From Aporrectodea caliginosa (taxonomy: Eukaryota > Annelida > Clitellata > Crassiclitellata > Lumbricidae), in NCBI GenBank assembly GCA_020284085.1, contig JACEVL010000130.1, positions 3,666,076 through 3,730,075 on the forward strand: a stretch of 64,000 nucleotides of DNA. Reading direction: 5' to 3'. Under the pieces are notes generated by a model, which made no database searches, was not told where the DNA came from, and saw nothing but the letters and a program-made list of their open reading frames with translations. Within the stretch, counting starts at the first letter, position 1, and every line of letters begins with the position of its first letter. A program made the translations under genes and the position numbers. Of this stretch, positions 36,684-48,324 are shown one piece after another.

Positions 36684-36967
36684 TTTACGGGACCTGGAAC
36701 TAGATTAGATTTGAGACTTAATCCCGATGGCACACTCCGAAAGAGTGGTCTAAACCCGTTGATAGGGTCGATAATGCTGCTTATATTCACGATTTAGCTT
36801 ACAATCAATACTCCGATACGGCTTCTAGGAATGTAGCTGATAGAGCTATGATTAATGCGCTGAATAATATTTCTAATCCAAGCTTACGAGAACGAATAGA
36901 GAGGAGTTTAGTTAAACCAATATTATCAGCAAAATCGAGTTTGGGATTAGGTTTAAAAAAAGCTTAA
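36684..36967 (+). pseudogene. Phospholipase A2-like domain of viral/Polinton type, frameshifted
   Basis: The first frame (from 36684) shows a FTGPGT calcium-loop-like motif and an LNPDGT segment. The second frame (from about 36740 to the TAA at 36965) shows a WSKPV segment and HDLAY at 36788, the His-Asp catalytic signature of the short PLA2-like domain known from parvovirus VP1 and present in several other DNA viruses and virus-derived elements. A single-base frame change around 36732-36740 breaks the gene. It lies directly upstream of the integrase on the same strand, so both probably belong to one decayed Polinton/Maverick-like or adintovirus-like element. In virions such a domain is thought to help membrane passage; here it is not functional. 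Confidence 0.75.
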
Positions 36968-36969
36968 AA

Positions 36970-37878
36970 TGGACTGATGAACTAGCGGAAGAATTACATA
37001 AACCTCTAGTAAGGCATTTTAGAAAAAGGAAGGTGTACGTCGGGGGTATAGATGACATTTGGGCAGCTGATCTGATCGATATGCAGGCTTTCGCTAAAGA
37101 TAACAATAACGTGAAATACTTGTTAACGGTTATAGATGTTTTTTCAAAGTATGGTTGGATCGTGCCACTGACTGATAAAAGCGGAAAATCTACGGCTAGT
37201 GGTTTCTTGAAAATATTAAAGAGTGGAAGAAAACCAGGTAAAGTATGGGTTGATAAAGGAAAAGAATTTTATAATAAAGATGTACAGAATTTAGTTGAGT
37301 TGTATTCCACTGAAAATGAGGAGAAATCCTGTGTTATTGAGAGATGGAATCGAACGATGAGGGAGAGAATGTTTAAGTATTTTACAGCTAATTCAACTCG
37401 AAGATATATCGATGTATTAGGCGAAATGGTTAGTAATTATAATAACGTGAGACATTCTTCTATAAAAATGACTCCCTCTAAAGCGAGCCTGAAAAATAAT
37501 GAAAAGACTGTATGGATGAATTTATACGGTGATGAAATTTCAGAACCCATTAAGCCTATGTTCTCGGTAGGCGATAAAGTTAGAATAACGAAGAAAAAGA
37601 CTACATTTGAAAAAGGATACACGGCGAGATGGACTGAAGAGGTGTTTACCGTGTCTGGAGTTCAATACACTGATCCTCCAACCTATAAGATTAAAGATTA
37701 TAACGGAGAAGAAATTCAAGGCTCATTCTACGAGCAAGAGCTACAGAAGACGACTCAAGAATTATTTAGAATCGAGAAGATTATACAGAGGCGTGGCAAG
37801 AAATCTTTAGTTAAATGGCTTGGTTATCCTGAGTCCTTTAATTCGTGGGTTAATAATGAAGACTTAACGACCGTGTGA
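36970..37878 (+). CDS. Retroviral-type integrase with C-terminal chromodomain (Polinton/Maverick-like)
   Basis: The open frame runs to a TGA at 37876; no clear ATG is seen, and WTDEL...LHKP sequence typical of the N-terminal part lies in frame from 36970, before a GTG at 37033. Counting from 37033, the DDE residues appear to be D13 (WAADL), D74 (VDKGKEF) and E103 (IERWNR). The integrase core is followed by an SH3-like segment (VGDKVRI, about 178-184) and a chromodomain (RIEKII ... LVKWLGYPESFNSWV, about 246-273) with aromatic-cage residues in place. This architecture is that of Polinton/Maverick integrases and their viral relatives. The D74-E103 gap is 28 residues against the usual 35, suggesting a short in-frame deletion and an inactive enzyme. 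No other Polinton genes or terminal repeats are recognised nearby. Confidence 0.85.
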   Translation, partial: WTDELAEELHKPLVRHFRKRKVYVGGIDDIWAADLIDMQAFAKDNNNVKYLLTVIDVFSKYGWIVPLTDKSGKSTASGFLKILKSGRKPGKVWVDKGKEFYNKDVQNLVELYSTENEEKSCVIERWNRTMRERMFKYFTANSTRRYIDVLGEMVSNYNNVRHSSIKMTPSKASLKNNEKTVWMNLYGDEISEPIKPMFSVGDKVRITKKKTTFEKGYTARWTEEVFTVSGVQYTDPPTYKIKDYNGEEIQGSFYEQELQKTTQELFRIEKIIQRRGKKSLVKWLGYPESFNSWVNNEDLTTV

Positions 37879-38190
37879 CGGCTCATCATCGAGACTGACG
37901 ACTGATCGAAACTATCGGGAACTTTCGCGCGCGATGACTCATCGATCGATACCTTGGGGATTTTCGATGAGTCATAGCGAGAACTTGGTTATTATATACA
38001 AATATGGTTTCTTATAGGTTCTATTTGTAATAATAACCAATAGTTTGGGTGATTTTTTAAAATGCGCCAGATAGCAACAAATAGTACTACTGTCAGCTCC
38101 GTTAGGCTGTTAGGGTTCCCAGGACAGTTTACTCTGCTGAGGCTGCTGATAGCTTCTTCCGTCCATCACCATCGCCTCTCCAAATGTTGA
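37879..38190. other. Stretch after the integrase
   Basis: Contains a GATGACTCATCGATCGAT / TTTCGATGAGTCAT inverted pair near 37934-37973, which could form a hairpin just downstream of the integrase stop. No gene is seen. Confidence 0.45.
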
Positions 38191-38194
38191 AAAT

Positions 38195-38335
38195 AATTAT
38201 GAAGGAATACAATTTGCTATTTATTCAGGATTTCCGAATGTTTGCATTGATCTGGGCATAATAATTATGAAGAAATAGGCCTATACAGCTTCCAATCAGG
38301 ATTTCCGAATGTTTGCATTGCTCTGGATATATCTT
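38195..38335. repeat. Two-unit tandem duplication
   Basis: AATAATTATGAAG...AGGATTTCCGAATGTTTGCATTG(A/C)TCTGG occurs twice head to tail with a spacing of about 70 bases. The second unit carries an added TAGGCCTA word. Confidence 0.8.
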
Positions 38336-39090
38336 ACACTTCCTGTGTCTAACTGCAGCGGTTAAAGATCACTTAGTCAAATGAAACGCATCGAAAATGC
38401 TTTAAGGTCAACGATGGGACAAGATAGAATGACAAATTTAACACTTATGAACCCTGAGTGTGAAATTGTAGAACGGCTAGATTTTCAGGATATTGTTGAC
38501 AGTTTTTCTATTACGAAAGCATGTTGTAAGCAGTTTTAAATTCACAAATGTTCTGTAATTTAAATTTCGTCAACACTTTTTGGTTAAACATATATTTGGG
38601 GCCTACTATACAATTTTGGAACCAGGCCTACAAAGTGTTAATCCGGCACTGGAGGCAGGTAAGAAAGAGGCAAGTTATCCAGAAGAAGCGATGCGACCAG
38701 AAACAGGCCAATGTCCATCCTTGAAAGAAGCTGTTCCAAATTGAAGACGTATCTCTTTCAACGTGCCCCCTTTCAACTTGCCGCTACCCTGGCTTCTGTT
38801 TCGCTATCCATCCGCTATCCATCGGTCTTCAATTTGGCTTCTCCAGTGGATTCTGAGTTTTGATTGCGATTTTACCCGATGACGATGACGATGATGATTA
38901 TGATGATGATGATGGTTGGGTGGTGGTGGTGGTGGTGGTGATGATGCTGCTTATGATGATGATGATGACGACGACGATTTCTACAGCCTCGTAACACGGC
39001 ACAAGCCGTTACAAGGGTGCTTTGACAACACAACACGGTGCTAAGTCAGATATGATTTTTCGAAGTAGGACGACTTCAGTCTAGACTTGG
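38336..39090. other. Stretch with (GAT)n and an L2-like tail
   Basis: 38876-38975 is a (GAT/GGT)n triplet run. 38970-39040 on the minus strand resembles a LINE tail (TTTCTACAGCCTCGTAACACGGCACAAGCCGTTACAAGGGTGC). No gene is supported. Confidence 0.5.
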
Positions 39091-40220
39091 AATGGCTCCA
39101 ATTAAGGAGGTTGCCGAACTTATAGAAGGTGGAATGCTGTTACCGCACTCTCAGATCACCCTTCACCCAGATCGCAGACAGCATCCTGCTCTCAATGACG
39201 CACGTAGGGAACCATGCCATGTTCTCCGCGGAATCTTCCCACCTACACGACAAAACAAATATAACTTACGGCGTATAGAATGCACAATTTCACCCTCCCC
39301 ACCAAGGATAAACGTAATTACATACCGCGAATCTTGTTTAAATATATTAATTGTCTCATAATCACTTGTAATTGTCTTGAATAACTAACTCATGCTCGAC
39401 TCTACAGCTAATAATTATTATTGGTGTAACGTGTAACCAGTTGCGTTATGTCAATTTTTGGAATTAAACGAATGTTGATTGATTGACAAATCGACGCCGT
39501 ATGCTCCGAGTTACTAGACATTATGATGCCGGCGCTATAGAAGTCTTAAGACTGGATTAGATTGGATCGGATCGAATCGGCTCAGATCAGATCAGATAGT
39601 TCCTTATCGGGTACCAGAGTGGTACCATGCACAGGGAGTCTTTCTCCTCTTTGGAACGTCCTTCGAAGAGTGGACAGCAATAGGTTGAGTGGCCAAGTGT
39701 CGTATTGCAACGGCCAAAGGAGCAAAAGACAGTAACAGATAATGTTCCAAATCATGGATCTTGATCACCCTGAGTCATCTGATTATCTTCCATTTCCTTA
39801 CACAGGGTATAATACATATATATACCCTGTCATGTCATATACACTAACTTATTATATATATATATATAATATATATTATATCTGCTGCATCAGTCTCCAT
39901 TTGGAGCATTAGACTTGCTTCGTTTAAAAACAGTCAGCTTCACTGCGAGGTTATAGGATGAGGGATTGCGTCGATGATATTTCACGGCCAATGAAAGAAG
40001 ACCAGGAATGAAACGGATCCTTGTAGATACGGCTGCGTTGACCATTCTGTCCTTTAAAGGTCTTTTGGAAGCTTAGCTTATCTCGAATGCTAAGCCTAGA
40101 AGAACAGACTCCAGTGGTAAACCAAAGACATCCTGATTGCTTCATAGCTTACTTGCCTGATTGATGAGTCTACTGATTGATTTCTCCTTTTGATTGATTC
40201 ATGGATTAGTTCGTTGGTGG
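39091..40220. other. Stretch with an L2-like LINE 3' end
   Basis: Around 39480-39600 lies GGCGCTATAGAAGTCTTAAG followed by GATTAGATTGGATCGGATCG, an L2-like tail with a decayed pentanucleotide repeat. An (AT)n run occupies 39850-39880. The 89-codon frame at 39092 has no recognisable domain. Confidence 0.5.
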
Positions 40221-41010
<790 letters not shown>

Positions 41011-41060
41011 GTCTCCTGTTTGTCCGTATGTCTGCATTTACATACTTATTTATTTTCTAG

Positions 41061-41234
41061 CGGTGGGCTGTGCTGACGTTGAGGTTTCTCCTGGTCACAT
41101 GATCGTCCACAGACCAGAGAGAGATAGACTGGTCGTGTCATGCGACAATAGGACGAAGCCTCATCACTTGGTCTGCAAAGACAGACAGTGGGTCGGAAGT
41201 CTACCGGTCTGCTCTCAACACAGCTCACACAACG
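41061..41234 (+). CDS. Sushi (CCP) domain exon of a type I membrane protein
   Basis: The exon is bounded by TTATTTATTTTCTAG and a GTATTT donor after ACAACG, and it is 174 bases, phase 1 at both ends, the usual arrangement for a sushi module. The 58 residues contain four cysteines at 4, 28, 39 and 51 and Trp44, in the order expected for the C1-C3, C2-C4 disulphide pattern, with [12 protein letters not shown] and SLPVC segments. The domain would be extracellular. It joins in phase to a transmembrane exon at 43186. Earlier exons with the signal peptide are not seen and may lie upstream beyond the inverted-repeat region. Sushi modules serve in complement control and adhesion; the specific protein is not identified. 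Confidence 0.85.
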
Positions 41235-43185
41235 GTATTTATCAGAGCACACTGCAGCAGAGGATGCGCTCATGCAATTCCAGTTCAAATATCCTTAGTT
41301 AGCTCAGAAGGATAGGCCTACAAGATCATGGAGTGAATGAATGAGGAGAACAAATGATGCTTGAGCTGTCCCGTTGTTTTTATATCGATATATTAAAATG
41401 GAAGATATGCAGGTGATGAAATCAAGTGATATATTTCAAGAAATGTACATTGCCCACCTGCAAGTCATAAATGCCAATTGTACAGAAATTATTCATGAAT
41501 CGGGTAGACATCTAATTGGACATCTTTTAACGATTACGGTCTCACTGATGCATCACACGTCAAATGGCAGATAAAACTGTCGAGTTTTCCAACAATAGGG
41601 CCTAATAAAATCAACATCGACGTTCATGAGAAAAAACTTGAACCGGCCACAAACACTCCATGTGTCTCTCTCGATCCCTTCTGCAGGCTGCAACGATTTC
41701 TTTTTGAATAGATTAAGCTCATTCCAGCAGGTCTGCATGGTGTGTATGTTTCAGACTACGTGAAAACGGTTAGGCCTCCCCACAGGTCCCACTTTACTAT
41801 ATGCAACTGCGTGCAAGCACATTTTGAGTTTAGAAATCCCATATGCAAACTTAATTGCTTTCATCTGCATGTCCCGTCCTTTCTAGTTTTTTCGCCGTCT
41901 TTTTTTCCTGATTTACGATTCTTCTTTGTCTATTTTACTCACGTAGGCTGATCTCTTTCTTCAACTCTTTCTGCACTGATAACTCTTTCCATCTGTCTTT
42001 CATTACCGCTTGACTCTTATTCATATTATTTCGCATTTATTAAGCGCCACTATATAATGACTAAGCATCAATCGAGGCGCTGAGTAGCCTAATTGTGAGC
42101 GAAAGACATGCTTAAGGTCCTTACACAGTAACTGTCGCAAAGGATATTCCAACCTGTACTCTCCGCGTTACAACTTACAAGGTGACCTCTCCAACCAAGC
42201 GGCTGCTGTGACCCACATATGAATTATAGTAACTGCAACTTTAAAAAGCGCTATGTAAATTACGATGCTACAAGATGATGTTAAGAGTGTTCTGTCGTTT
42301 TTAAAACAGAGTCCAGTTCCGGGTTCTGGTCGAAGATAACAAGCGATTGGGCCCACGGCAAGTATCACAGTAATAGTCCAAAAAGTTTATAAGATCTCTC
42401 TCTAGAATGCTTTCCTAATATGTATCTCACTGTATAGGATTCAACTGCATGGTCGGTAATTTATTGTCTTCGCATGTTTATCATTGTTCTTATTATCAAT
42501 TATGGCTATTATCATCTAGCATATTATCAATAGCTGTCAGCTGATCTATTTCCTGGGACTTGTCTAGCATATTGAATTTCGTCTTTGCGTCAATATAATT
42601 GCAATTGTCTCAGCAGATATTTAACGCGATGTTGGGTCATGCAGTTTAAGACCGTCCGAATTACAGTCTTTCGATCATATCAGCCATCATGGTGGGCATC
42701 ATCCAAAATGATGCTATAAAAGCTGCACTGGTTGCGATAGGATGCAATATGTGACAAATCTATAACTGTAGGCCTACCATAAGCATGTGCGTTTAGACAC
42801 TAGAAAATTCTCTTTTGGCCAAAGAATTGTGGACCACTGGAGCCGGTTACCACAGGAAATAGTAACTGCAACAAGCTTGACCACTTTCAAACCGAAGTTA
42901 GATGGATTGAGATAGGCAAAAAAGCTTATTAAAGCTTACCTCGTGCATCAGACCACCGACCAAAACTATCCCAGTTGCTCTAATCTGTAACATAGGGCCA
43001 GACTCGGTTTTAGGATGACTGTCACTTCACTCCAAGCATAGATTCATTCTATGATTCAATTCATCCCGTTGGGATAGTATCCAAGTATCATGTGCACATA
43101 CCATCGGAGAATTCCACACGGATGTATCCGAAATGTGTTATAATAGTGCACTAGTAAAACACGGCATGTTTTGTTTGTTTTTCAG
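41235..43185. other. Intron between sushi and transmembrane exons
   Basis: It holds a LINE fragment (42787-42913), a LINE 3' tail on the minus strand near 42030-42070 (TAAGCGCCACTATATAATG), and no other recognised exon. A (TCTTTC)-rich stretch lies near 41950-42000. Confidence 0.6.
42787..42913 (+). pseudogene. LINE reverse transcriptase C-terminal fragment
   Basis: One frame reads VRLDTRKFSFGQRIVDHWSR followed by LPQEIVTATSLTTFKPKL. The R-x-x-F-S-x-R-V-x-x-x-W-x-x-L-P-x-E-V-V motif is the C-terminal signature of CR1-like and related non-LTR elements. It is about 42 codons, in the sense orientation within the intron. Confidence 0.75.
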
Positions 43186-43273
43186 CCATTCTGGTAACCG
43201 TGGCCATTGGAATGACACTTGGAATCATCATAGGAGTGGCCTTACTCATCGTCCTCATGGCCTACATAAAGAG
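43186..43273 (+). CDS. Transmembrane-helix exon of the sushi-domain protein
   Basis: The acceptor is TTTGTTTGTTTTTCAG and the donor GAG/GTCAGTG. With one base from the sushi exon the frame opens as [20 protein letters not shown] and continues [10 protein letters not shown]: a hydrophobic helix of about 26 residues, then basic residues. A single helix with basic residues on the far side indicates a type I orientation with the sushi domain outside. The exon is 88 bases, phase 1 to phase 2, and splices in frame to the tail exon at 44234. Confidence 0.88.
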
Positions 43274-43458
43274 GTCAGTGAAGAGGAGGTTTCCATATAT
43301 TGGACATAAATGGATGGATAGACGGATTGATTGATGGTCATATGGCGGTAGGCAAGTAAGGAGGAGGCAGAGCAGTGGGGATGGATAGATAAATGGAGGG
43401 CGGCAGAGGCCGGGGAGACGTAGCAGAGAGGTATGGAAGTGCGGAAGATAAATAAGGA
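43274..43458. other. Start of the last intron
   Basis: Short unremarkable sequence between the donor and a long GGAA array, with the repeat-like words GGATGGATAGA near 43310 and GGAAGGA growing toward 43459. Confidence 0.6.
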
Positions 43459-44038
43459 GGTTGGGAAGGAAGGAAGGAAGGAAGGAAGGAAGGAAGGAAG
43501 GAAGGAAGGAAGGAAGGAAGGAAGGAAGGAAGGAAGGAAGGAAGGAAGGAAGGAAGGAAGGAAGGAAGAAGGAAGGAAGGAAGGAAGGAAGGAAGGAAGG
43601 AAGGAAGGAAGGAAGGAAGGAAGGAAGGAAGGAAGGAAGGAAGGAAGGAAGGAAGGAATGGATGGATGGATGGATGGGATGGATGGAAGGATGGAAGGAA
43701 TGGATGGATGGATGGATGGAAGGAAGGATGGATGGATGGATGGAAGGATGGATGGATGGAAGGATGGATGGATGGATGGATGGATGGATGGATGGATGGA
43801 TGGAAGGATGGAAGGATGGAAGGATGGAGGATGGATGGATGGATGGATGGATGGATGGAGGATGGAAGGAAGGAAGGAAGGAAGGATAGATGGATGGATA
43901 GATAGATGGATGGAAGGAAGGAAGGAAGGATGGATGGAAGGAAGGAAGGAAGGAAGGATAGAGGAAGGATGGAAGGAAGGAAGGAAGGAAGGAAGGATGG
44001 AGGAAGGATGGATGGAAGGAAGGAAGGAAGGAACTTCA
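43459..44038. repeat. Compound microsatellite (GGAA)n and (GGAT)n
   Basis: 43459-43658 is almost pure GGAA; 43659-43870 is GGAT mixed with GGAA; then GGAA again to 44038. It lies wholly inside the last intron of the sushi gene. Open frames of 140-233 codons on both strands are repeat translations. Confidence 0.98.
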
Positions 44039-44233
44039 AGGAAGGATGAATGGGTGTTTGTATTTGTGTATGTGTGTAATGTATGCTTTGATAGATGAAG
44101 TGATGGATGGATCCAATATAAATGTGTTTACATGTATTACATATAAATTGCGCCGGAATGACTCAAGATGACGATGGCACCGACATTGACGACTAACTAT
44201 AACGATTACGTTGGTTGCGTCGCTGTCTTTTAG

Positions 44234-44639
44234 AAAAGAGCGACACAAGATGCTACGCGACCAGTCTGCCTCTCTGCATGACCACCATAACCAGCAGCAG
44301 CAGCAGTCGATGCATCATCCGCATCAGGCCCAGTATTACTCTCGTTCGATTCGCGCCACTCGCGATGACCACGACCAAGTCCAGATCTACTACGAACGCT
44401 CTAGGAACGCCATCGACGCAGAGTCAAAGATGGTGGCGACACCTGGCGAATTCATGCAGGACTCGTGGCTGTTGATGGGACAGGCGGATGACGTCATCTG
44501 TTCGTGCCCCACATCCGGGAAGCTGCTGGCGTCGCCTGGCAACCGAATGATGGAGCGACAGATCGTAGAAAACCAGTTCAGCGGACGAAAGGGACAACAG
44601 CAAATGTCTACTGAACACGTCTATGAAATGACCTGCTGA
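44234..44639 (+). CDS. Cytoplasmic-tail exon and stop of the sushi-domain protein
   Basis: The acceptor is GTCGCTGTCTTTTAG; one base completes the arginine codon started in the transmembrane exon. The frame then reads KERHKMLRDQ and continues for about 134 codons to TGA at 44637. The tail is hydrophilic, with a Gln/His-rich stretch (HHNQQQQQSMHHPHQ) and several tyrosines, including QIYYERS and the C-terminal HVYEMTC, which could be phosphorylation or docking sites. No domain is recognised. A possible polyadenylation signal AATAAA is at 45485-45490. Confidence 0.85.
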
Positions 44640-46084
44640 GCAGACAGCGATTTGTAGGGCAGGAGGAAGAAACATTCCTTCCCTTACCCCCACTGGTTCA
44701 GACTAAGACGCGGTTACACCCGCACGTGGGCCCTCCTTCCCACTACATCTGAACTCTAAGCGTACCCTGTGCGATTTCGGATCGTAGATCTATGAACGGC
44801 CTACCTTCAGCGCTCGTGAATAAGCTGGTGCCCTGCGCTTGGCTTTCGAGTGGCGCTGGAGAAGTTTGGAGATTACGATTACGATTAGGCCCCCTACTTT
44901 TATGACTGCGCCGGACTATTGCAGGCTATAGTGAATCGGTCAATAATGGGCCTTTGATACACTGCCAACTGTTTATGCTTACTTCTTAAAACATTTCATC
45001 CTCATGTGATTGTCCATCCAGATACGACTGCTCAACATCTGAAAAACTGTCCAATATTTGCGTCCAAAGTACTACAGAGGGACATTCCTAAGAGCCTATC
45101 ACCGAATCAGACTCTTGAAGACCTTACGCGATTAGTTCATGCAAAATGAGCGGAGTCAAGGCCATACGGTCGCTATAGAGGAAAACATTTATATCTATTT
45201 ATGAGTCGATTAGAGTAAGTTTCAGTTGTCCTGTATAAAGCTATTATTCAGCCGTTGAACATACAGCATAACGGACTACAGGTCGTCTTTCTTAAGCAAA
45301 ACCACGGGCTTCTTGAAATAACAATGAACTTCAAACGTATAAATAGTCGATCAGCACAGCCAGATCCGGATGTTATTTGTGTCCTGAACATTGGCTGTAA
45401 GCCATAATTAATTTGGCTGGATGATAAAACGCGTCGACTACAAGCCCATACATGCGGTGTTCGAATCCGAGTACGCATCGTCAAAATAAAAGTTCCTCGT
45501 GGAAGCATGCAATTCGTAGAGAAGGGGTTATCTGATGTGTTGTTCTTGCTTCTGAAAGGCCATATCAATCTTTGCGAGTAACACCCGTGAGGGTTAGAGT
45601 CACTATGTTGCTGTATGATTGTATCTTAGCATGAATATAGCTATTCAATGGTTATAGGCCTATTCACTATATTGTTGTAGTAGGCCTATTTGTACATTTA
45701 TATAAGCGCCTTTTTGGAACTTTTGAGATGTGATGAAAAGTCAGTCTGTGACATAATGATATCTTAACTTACCGAGGTGCACAGTCATTGTCGCGCAGCA
45801 CAAAAACAATAAACAATTCCTTGCAGTTTTGTTTTGTTTAAACTTGACAATTACTTCATCATCTAGTCTCTTTGTGACCGTTGGGTACAGCTGCCAGAGT
45901 TGGTCAAAGGAATTCGCGGGATCCAGTTTAGTCTTAAACCAAAGGAACAGCTCCAAGAAATTGGCATAGAGGTTAAAAAAAAACTATTAGAAATTTCTTA
46001 AGTTTAAATCTGTTTTCCGACTCCAATGAATTTTTGAATATTCGAAGCGGGCAGAGTTTAGAGCAGCTTGCGTGTTGATTAGAG
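44640..46084. other. Presumed 3' UTR and intergenic sequence
   Basis: AT-moderate sequence without coding signs. A B-box-like GTGTTCGAATCCGAG lies near 45461 and two TAGGCCTA words at about 45656 and 45680. The AATAAA at 45485 could end the sushi transcript. Confidence 0.45.
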
Positions 46085-46389
46085 CAGCTCTTCCCAATCT
46101 TTTTTCCTACGGAACCCTTTCGATCTGAAATTGTTTGACGGAACCCCGACATAAACAAAACATATTCTGGTATAAGCTTACGTAGCGCCTGCGAAGATTT
46201 AATTAATGACACAGTAATGAATAACTAAAACCTTTGTCTTCACCTCGGTGTCTCATTTATAATGTAACAATATATTAAAACAACACCGTTATCCAATTTC
46301 TTCACGGAACCCTTGTCTTCCTCTCACGGAACATTAGGGCTCCTCGGAACAACCCTAGTGTTCCGCGGAACACACTCTGAGGAACGCTG
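46085..46389 (+). mobile_element. hAT-type MITE
   Basis: The left end is CAGCTCTTCCCAATC; the right end, reversed, is CAGCGTTCCTCAGAGTG. The flanks are GATTAGAG (46077-46084) and GATTAGAT (46390-46397), an 8-bp TSD with one mismatch. Inside, the words ACGGAACCC and GTTCCGCGGAAC recur, a common style of Charlie-like hAT termini. A truncated relative is at 36112. Confidence 0.85.
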
Positions 46390-46397
46390 GATTAGAT

Positions 46398-47209
46398 TAT
46401 ACGGCTTTATGTCCAAAACCAATCCCAAAGATGGCTTCTGAACACCTGTCTTAAACTTGAGTCATTACAGTGCTGTCGACGTTTGCTGCAATTTCGACGC
46501 TTCGGCATACATGTAGTAGTACCGGTAGACGACCCGCGCTAAATATAAATTTAGATGAGTGGTAGCATCAGTTCAATAGTAAATGGCAAGCTTTATTCAT
46601 CTAGCCTACTTTCTTTCTCGTGATCGTGGACAGTAAACTGCACTGTGGCACGAAGACGTTACTCCATACGACTCGTAACAATGTTGATCAGGTTGATCTT
46701 GAGCATAAGCCCTTGCCACGGCATGTGCCGTGTTACGGCGCTTTACAAATTGTCGTAGGCCTATTCATCATCGTCATAGTACTGCAATTTTTTCACTGCA
46801 TTGTATTTACCCCATAATCCTTTTAAACACCCTGGCATAACTAAACGCGAGAACAGAAAGGTTACAAAAACAACAACAACAACAAAGCAGAATCGGAAAT
46901 CACAAACTCCAAATTTTTAATGCTCTAATGTCCAACGTCAAACGTGTGCTGAATTTGATTTCGTTCTGCTTGCAATGAACCAGGTAGCTCTCATTTGAGG
47001 AACATCTTAGTATGCTCAGTTGCTCGTTACCTCTGACCAAAGGCATAGTCAGGCCGGATACTAGACACATATTCTGTTACCCGTGTCCAAAGTTTGTGTC
47101 TATTAAAGCTACTCCGTCAAGGCGTGTCCCACTGAGCCCTACGCCAAAGGACAATTCTCCTTCTCTGTACCACTCCTCGCTACATCTCACCTCCGACTTC
47201 TAGCCCGGC
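46398..47209. other. Stretch without recognised genes
   Basis: Near 46695-46750 is an LINE-tail-like segment (CCTTGCCACGGCATGTGCCG, then GGCGCTTTACAAATTG). A (CAA)n run lies at 46868-46888. No gene is supported. Confidence 0.45.
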
Positions 47210-47694
47210 TGTCTTTCACAGTTCGAATCGTTGCATTATGGTGCTCTCATAGATCGTTGTTGTAGTAGTTGTGTACTTCATCCGAAATTCTTAACTTGAT
47301 TCTATTTAATCCGTTGATGAGATAAAATAAAGACAACTCGCATGCTCTCTGTTGGCTAAACAGGACTCAGATGGCATTCAATTGAGAGTGCGGAAAGTGT
47401 AGGCCTACTGTGCGGTACTGCGGTATATACAAATGTCAATTAACGATCAGGTAGAACTCCGAGACAATTAGTTTCATCTGACAATTCTACGAAAGAACCA
47501 TCGAGTTCAATCTCGCCAACTGCGTCTTGTCCGCATTCAGCTTCATATGATCTGATATAATCCAGCTGCTCAAGTTGACGACGCTTGAGAGCAGGGAGGG
47601 ACTGTGTTAGAAGAGGAGTGGTATGTGTGTCCTGACCCAGTTGTGTGGCATTATAAGAATGGACGCAAACAAAATGGCGGGTGGTGAAGATCAT
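47210..47694 (-). repeat. Dispersed repeat, copy 2, with an 84-codon frame
   Basis: Second copy of the repeat at 36195-36640. On the minus strand 47694-47440 is open, with a basic segment followed by an acidic one (QLEQLDYIRSYEAECGQD, then DGSFVELSDE). Conservation of the same reading frame at both sites suggests a former coding exon, perhaps of a transposon gene, but I do not recognise it. Confidence 0.55.
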
Positions 47695-47729
47695 GAAGTG
47701 AACTTTTTGTTACTCTATGAATCTAATTT

Positions 47730-47830
47730 CGTTCGGTAGGTGGCGCTGCTATCCTATACGCTATGAAGGTCACAATAAACTGGACTGATTTCATTTCAGT
47801 AGGTGGCGCTGCTATAGTTGGGGTGCGCGA
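47730..47830. repeat. Short two-unit duplication
   Basis: GTAGGTGGCGCTGCTAT occurs at about 47736 and 47800, preceded by TTTCGTTCG / TTTCATTTCA. The spacing is about 64 bases. Confidence 0.65.
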
Positions 47831-47984
47831 TAGTCTATTGCCGTGCTGTCCAACATGCAGCCGTGGGATGATTTGTCAATTCTTCTCAGACATCTAAGGA
47901 CGGGCAATCATCTAGTAAATATGACAATAACAACAATGAAATACGGTGCGATATAAAAATGTTCAGTCATATAAATATAGACCT

Positions 47985-48275
47985 ATGGTGCGGTAGCAGC
48001 TAAAACTGTCTCTGTCTCTGTCTCTACGTCTGTTTGTCTGTCCAACCGTCCGTCTGTCCGTATGCCTGACCGACTGTGTGTCTATCTCTCTATAGATCTA
48101 TGTGTGTGTGTTTTCTGTTATCAGTTGTATGTGTGTTTGTACTTGCCTGTGTTCTTAGATCTGTCTGAGTCTGTGTGACTGTGTCGTTTGTATCTCTGTC
48201 AGCCTCGATATCTCTGGGTGTCTCTGTCTTTACCTCTATTTTCTTCGAATGCAGATTTCTTTGCACCGTGATCCG
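47985..48275 (+). repeat. Tract paralogous to 50826-51380 (copy 1)
   Basis: Both tracts start with GTAG-GCTA-A-CTGTCTCTGTCTCTG, pass through TCTGTCTG-rich sequence with CCTGACCG, TTGTATTTGCCTGT-like and GAGTCTGTGTG words, and end TCGAATGCAG/TCTAATGCAG then ATT--TTGCACCGTG. They are diverged dispersed duplicates about 2.9 kb apart. Confidence 0.7.
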
Positions 48276-48324
48276 AAACAATGCTAAACCCGCCCGAGTG
48301 TCCTTGTGTTTTTATGTCCTGAGA

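Noticed and set aside
43338..44098. Open frames over the GGAA/GGAT array in the last intron
   Set aside because: Repeat translations (EGRK, LPSF, DGWM).
45416..45485. Possible tRNA gene (GTTCGAATCC B-box)
   Set aside because: The arms do not form a cloverleaf and no acceptor stem is found. It is more likely a SINE relic or chance.
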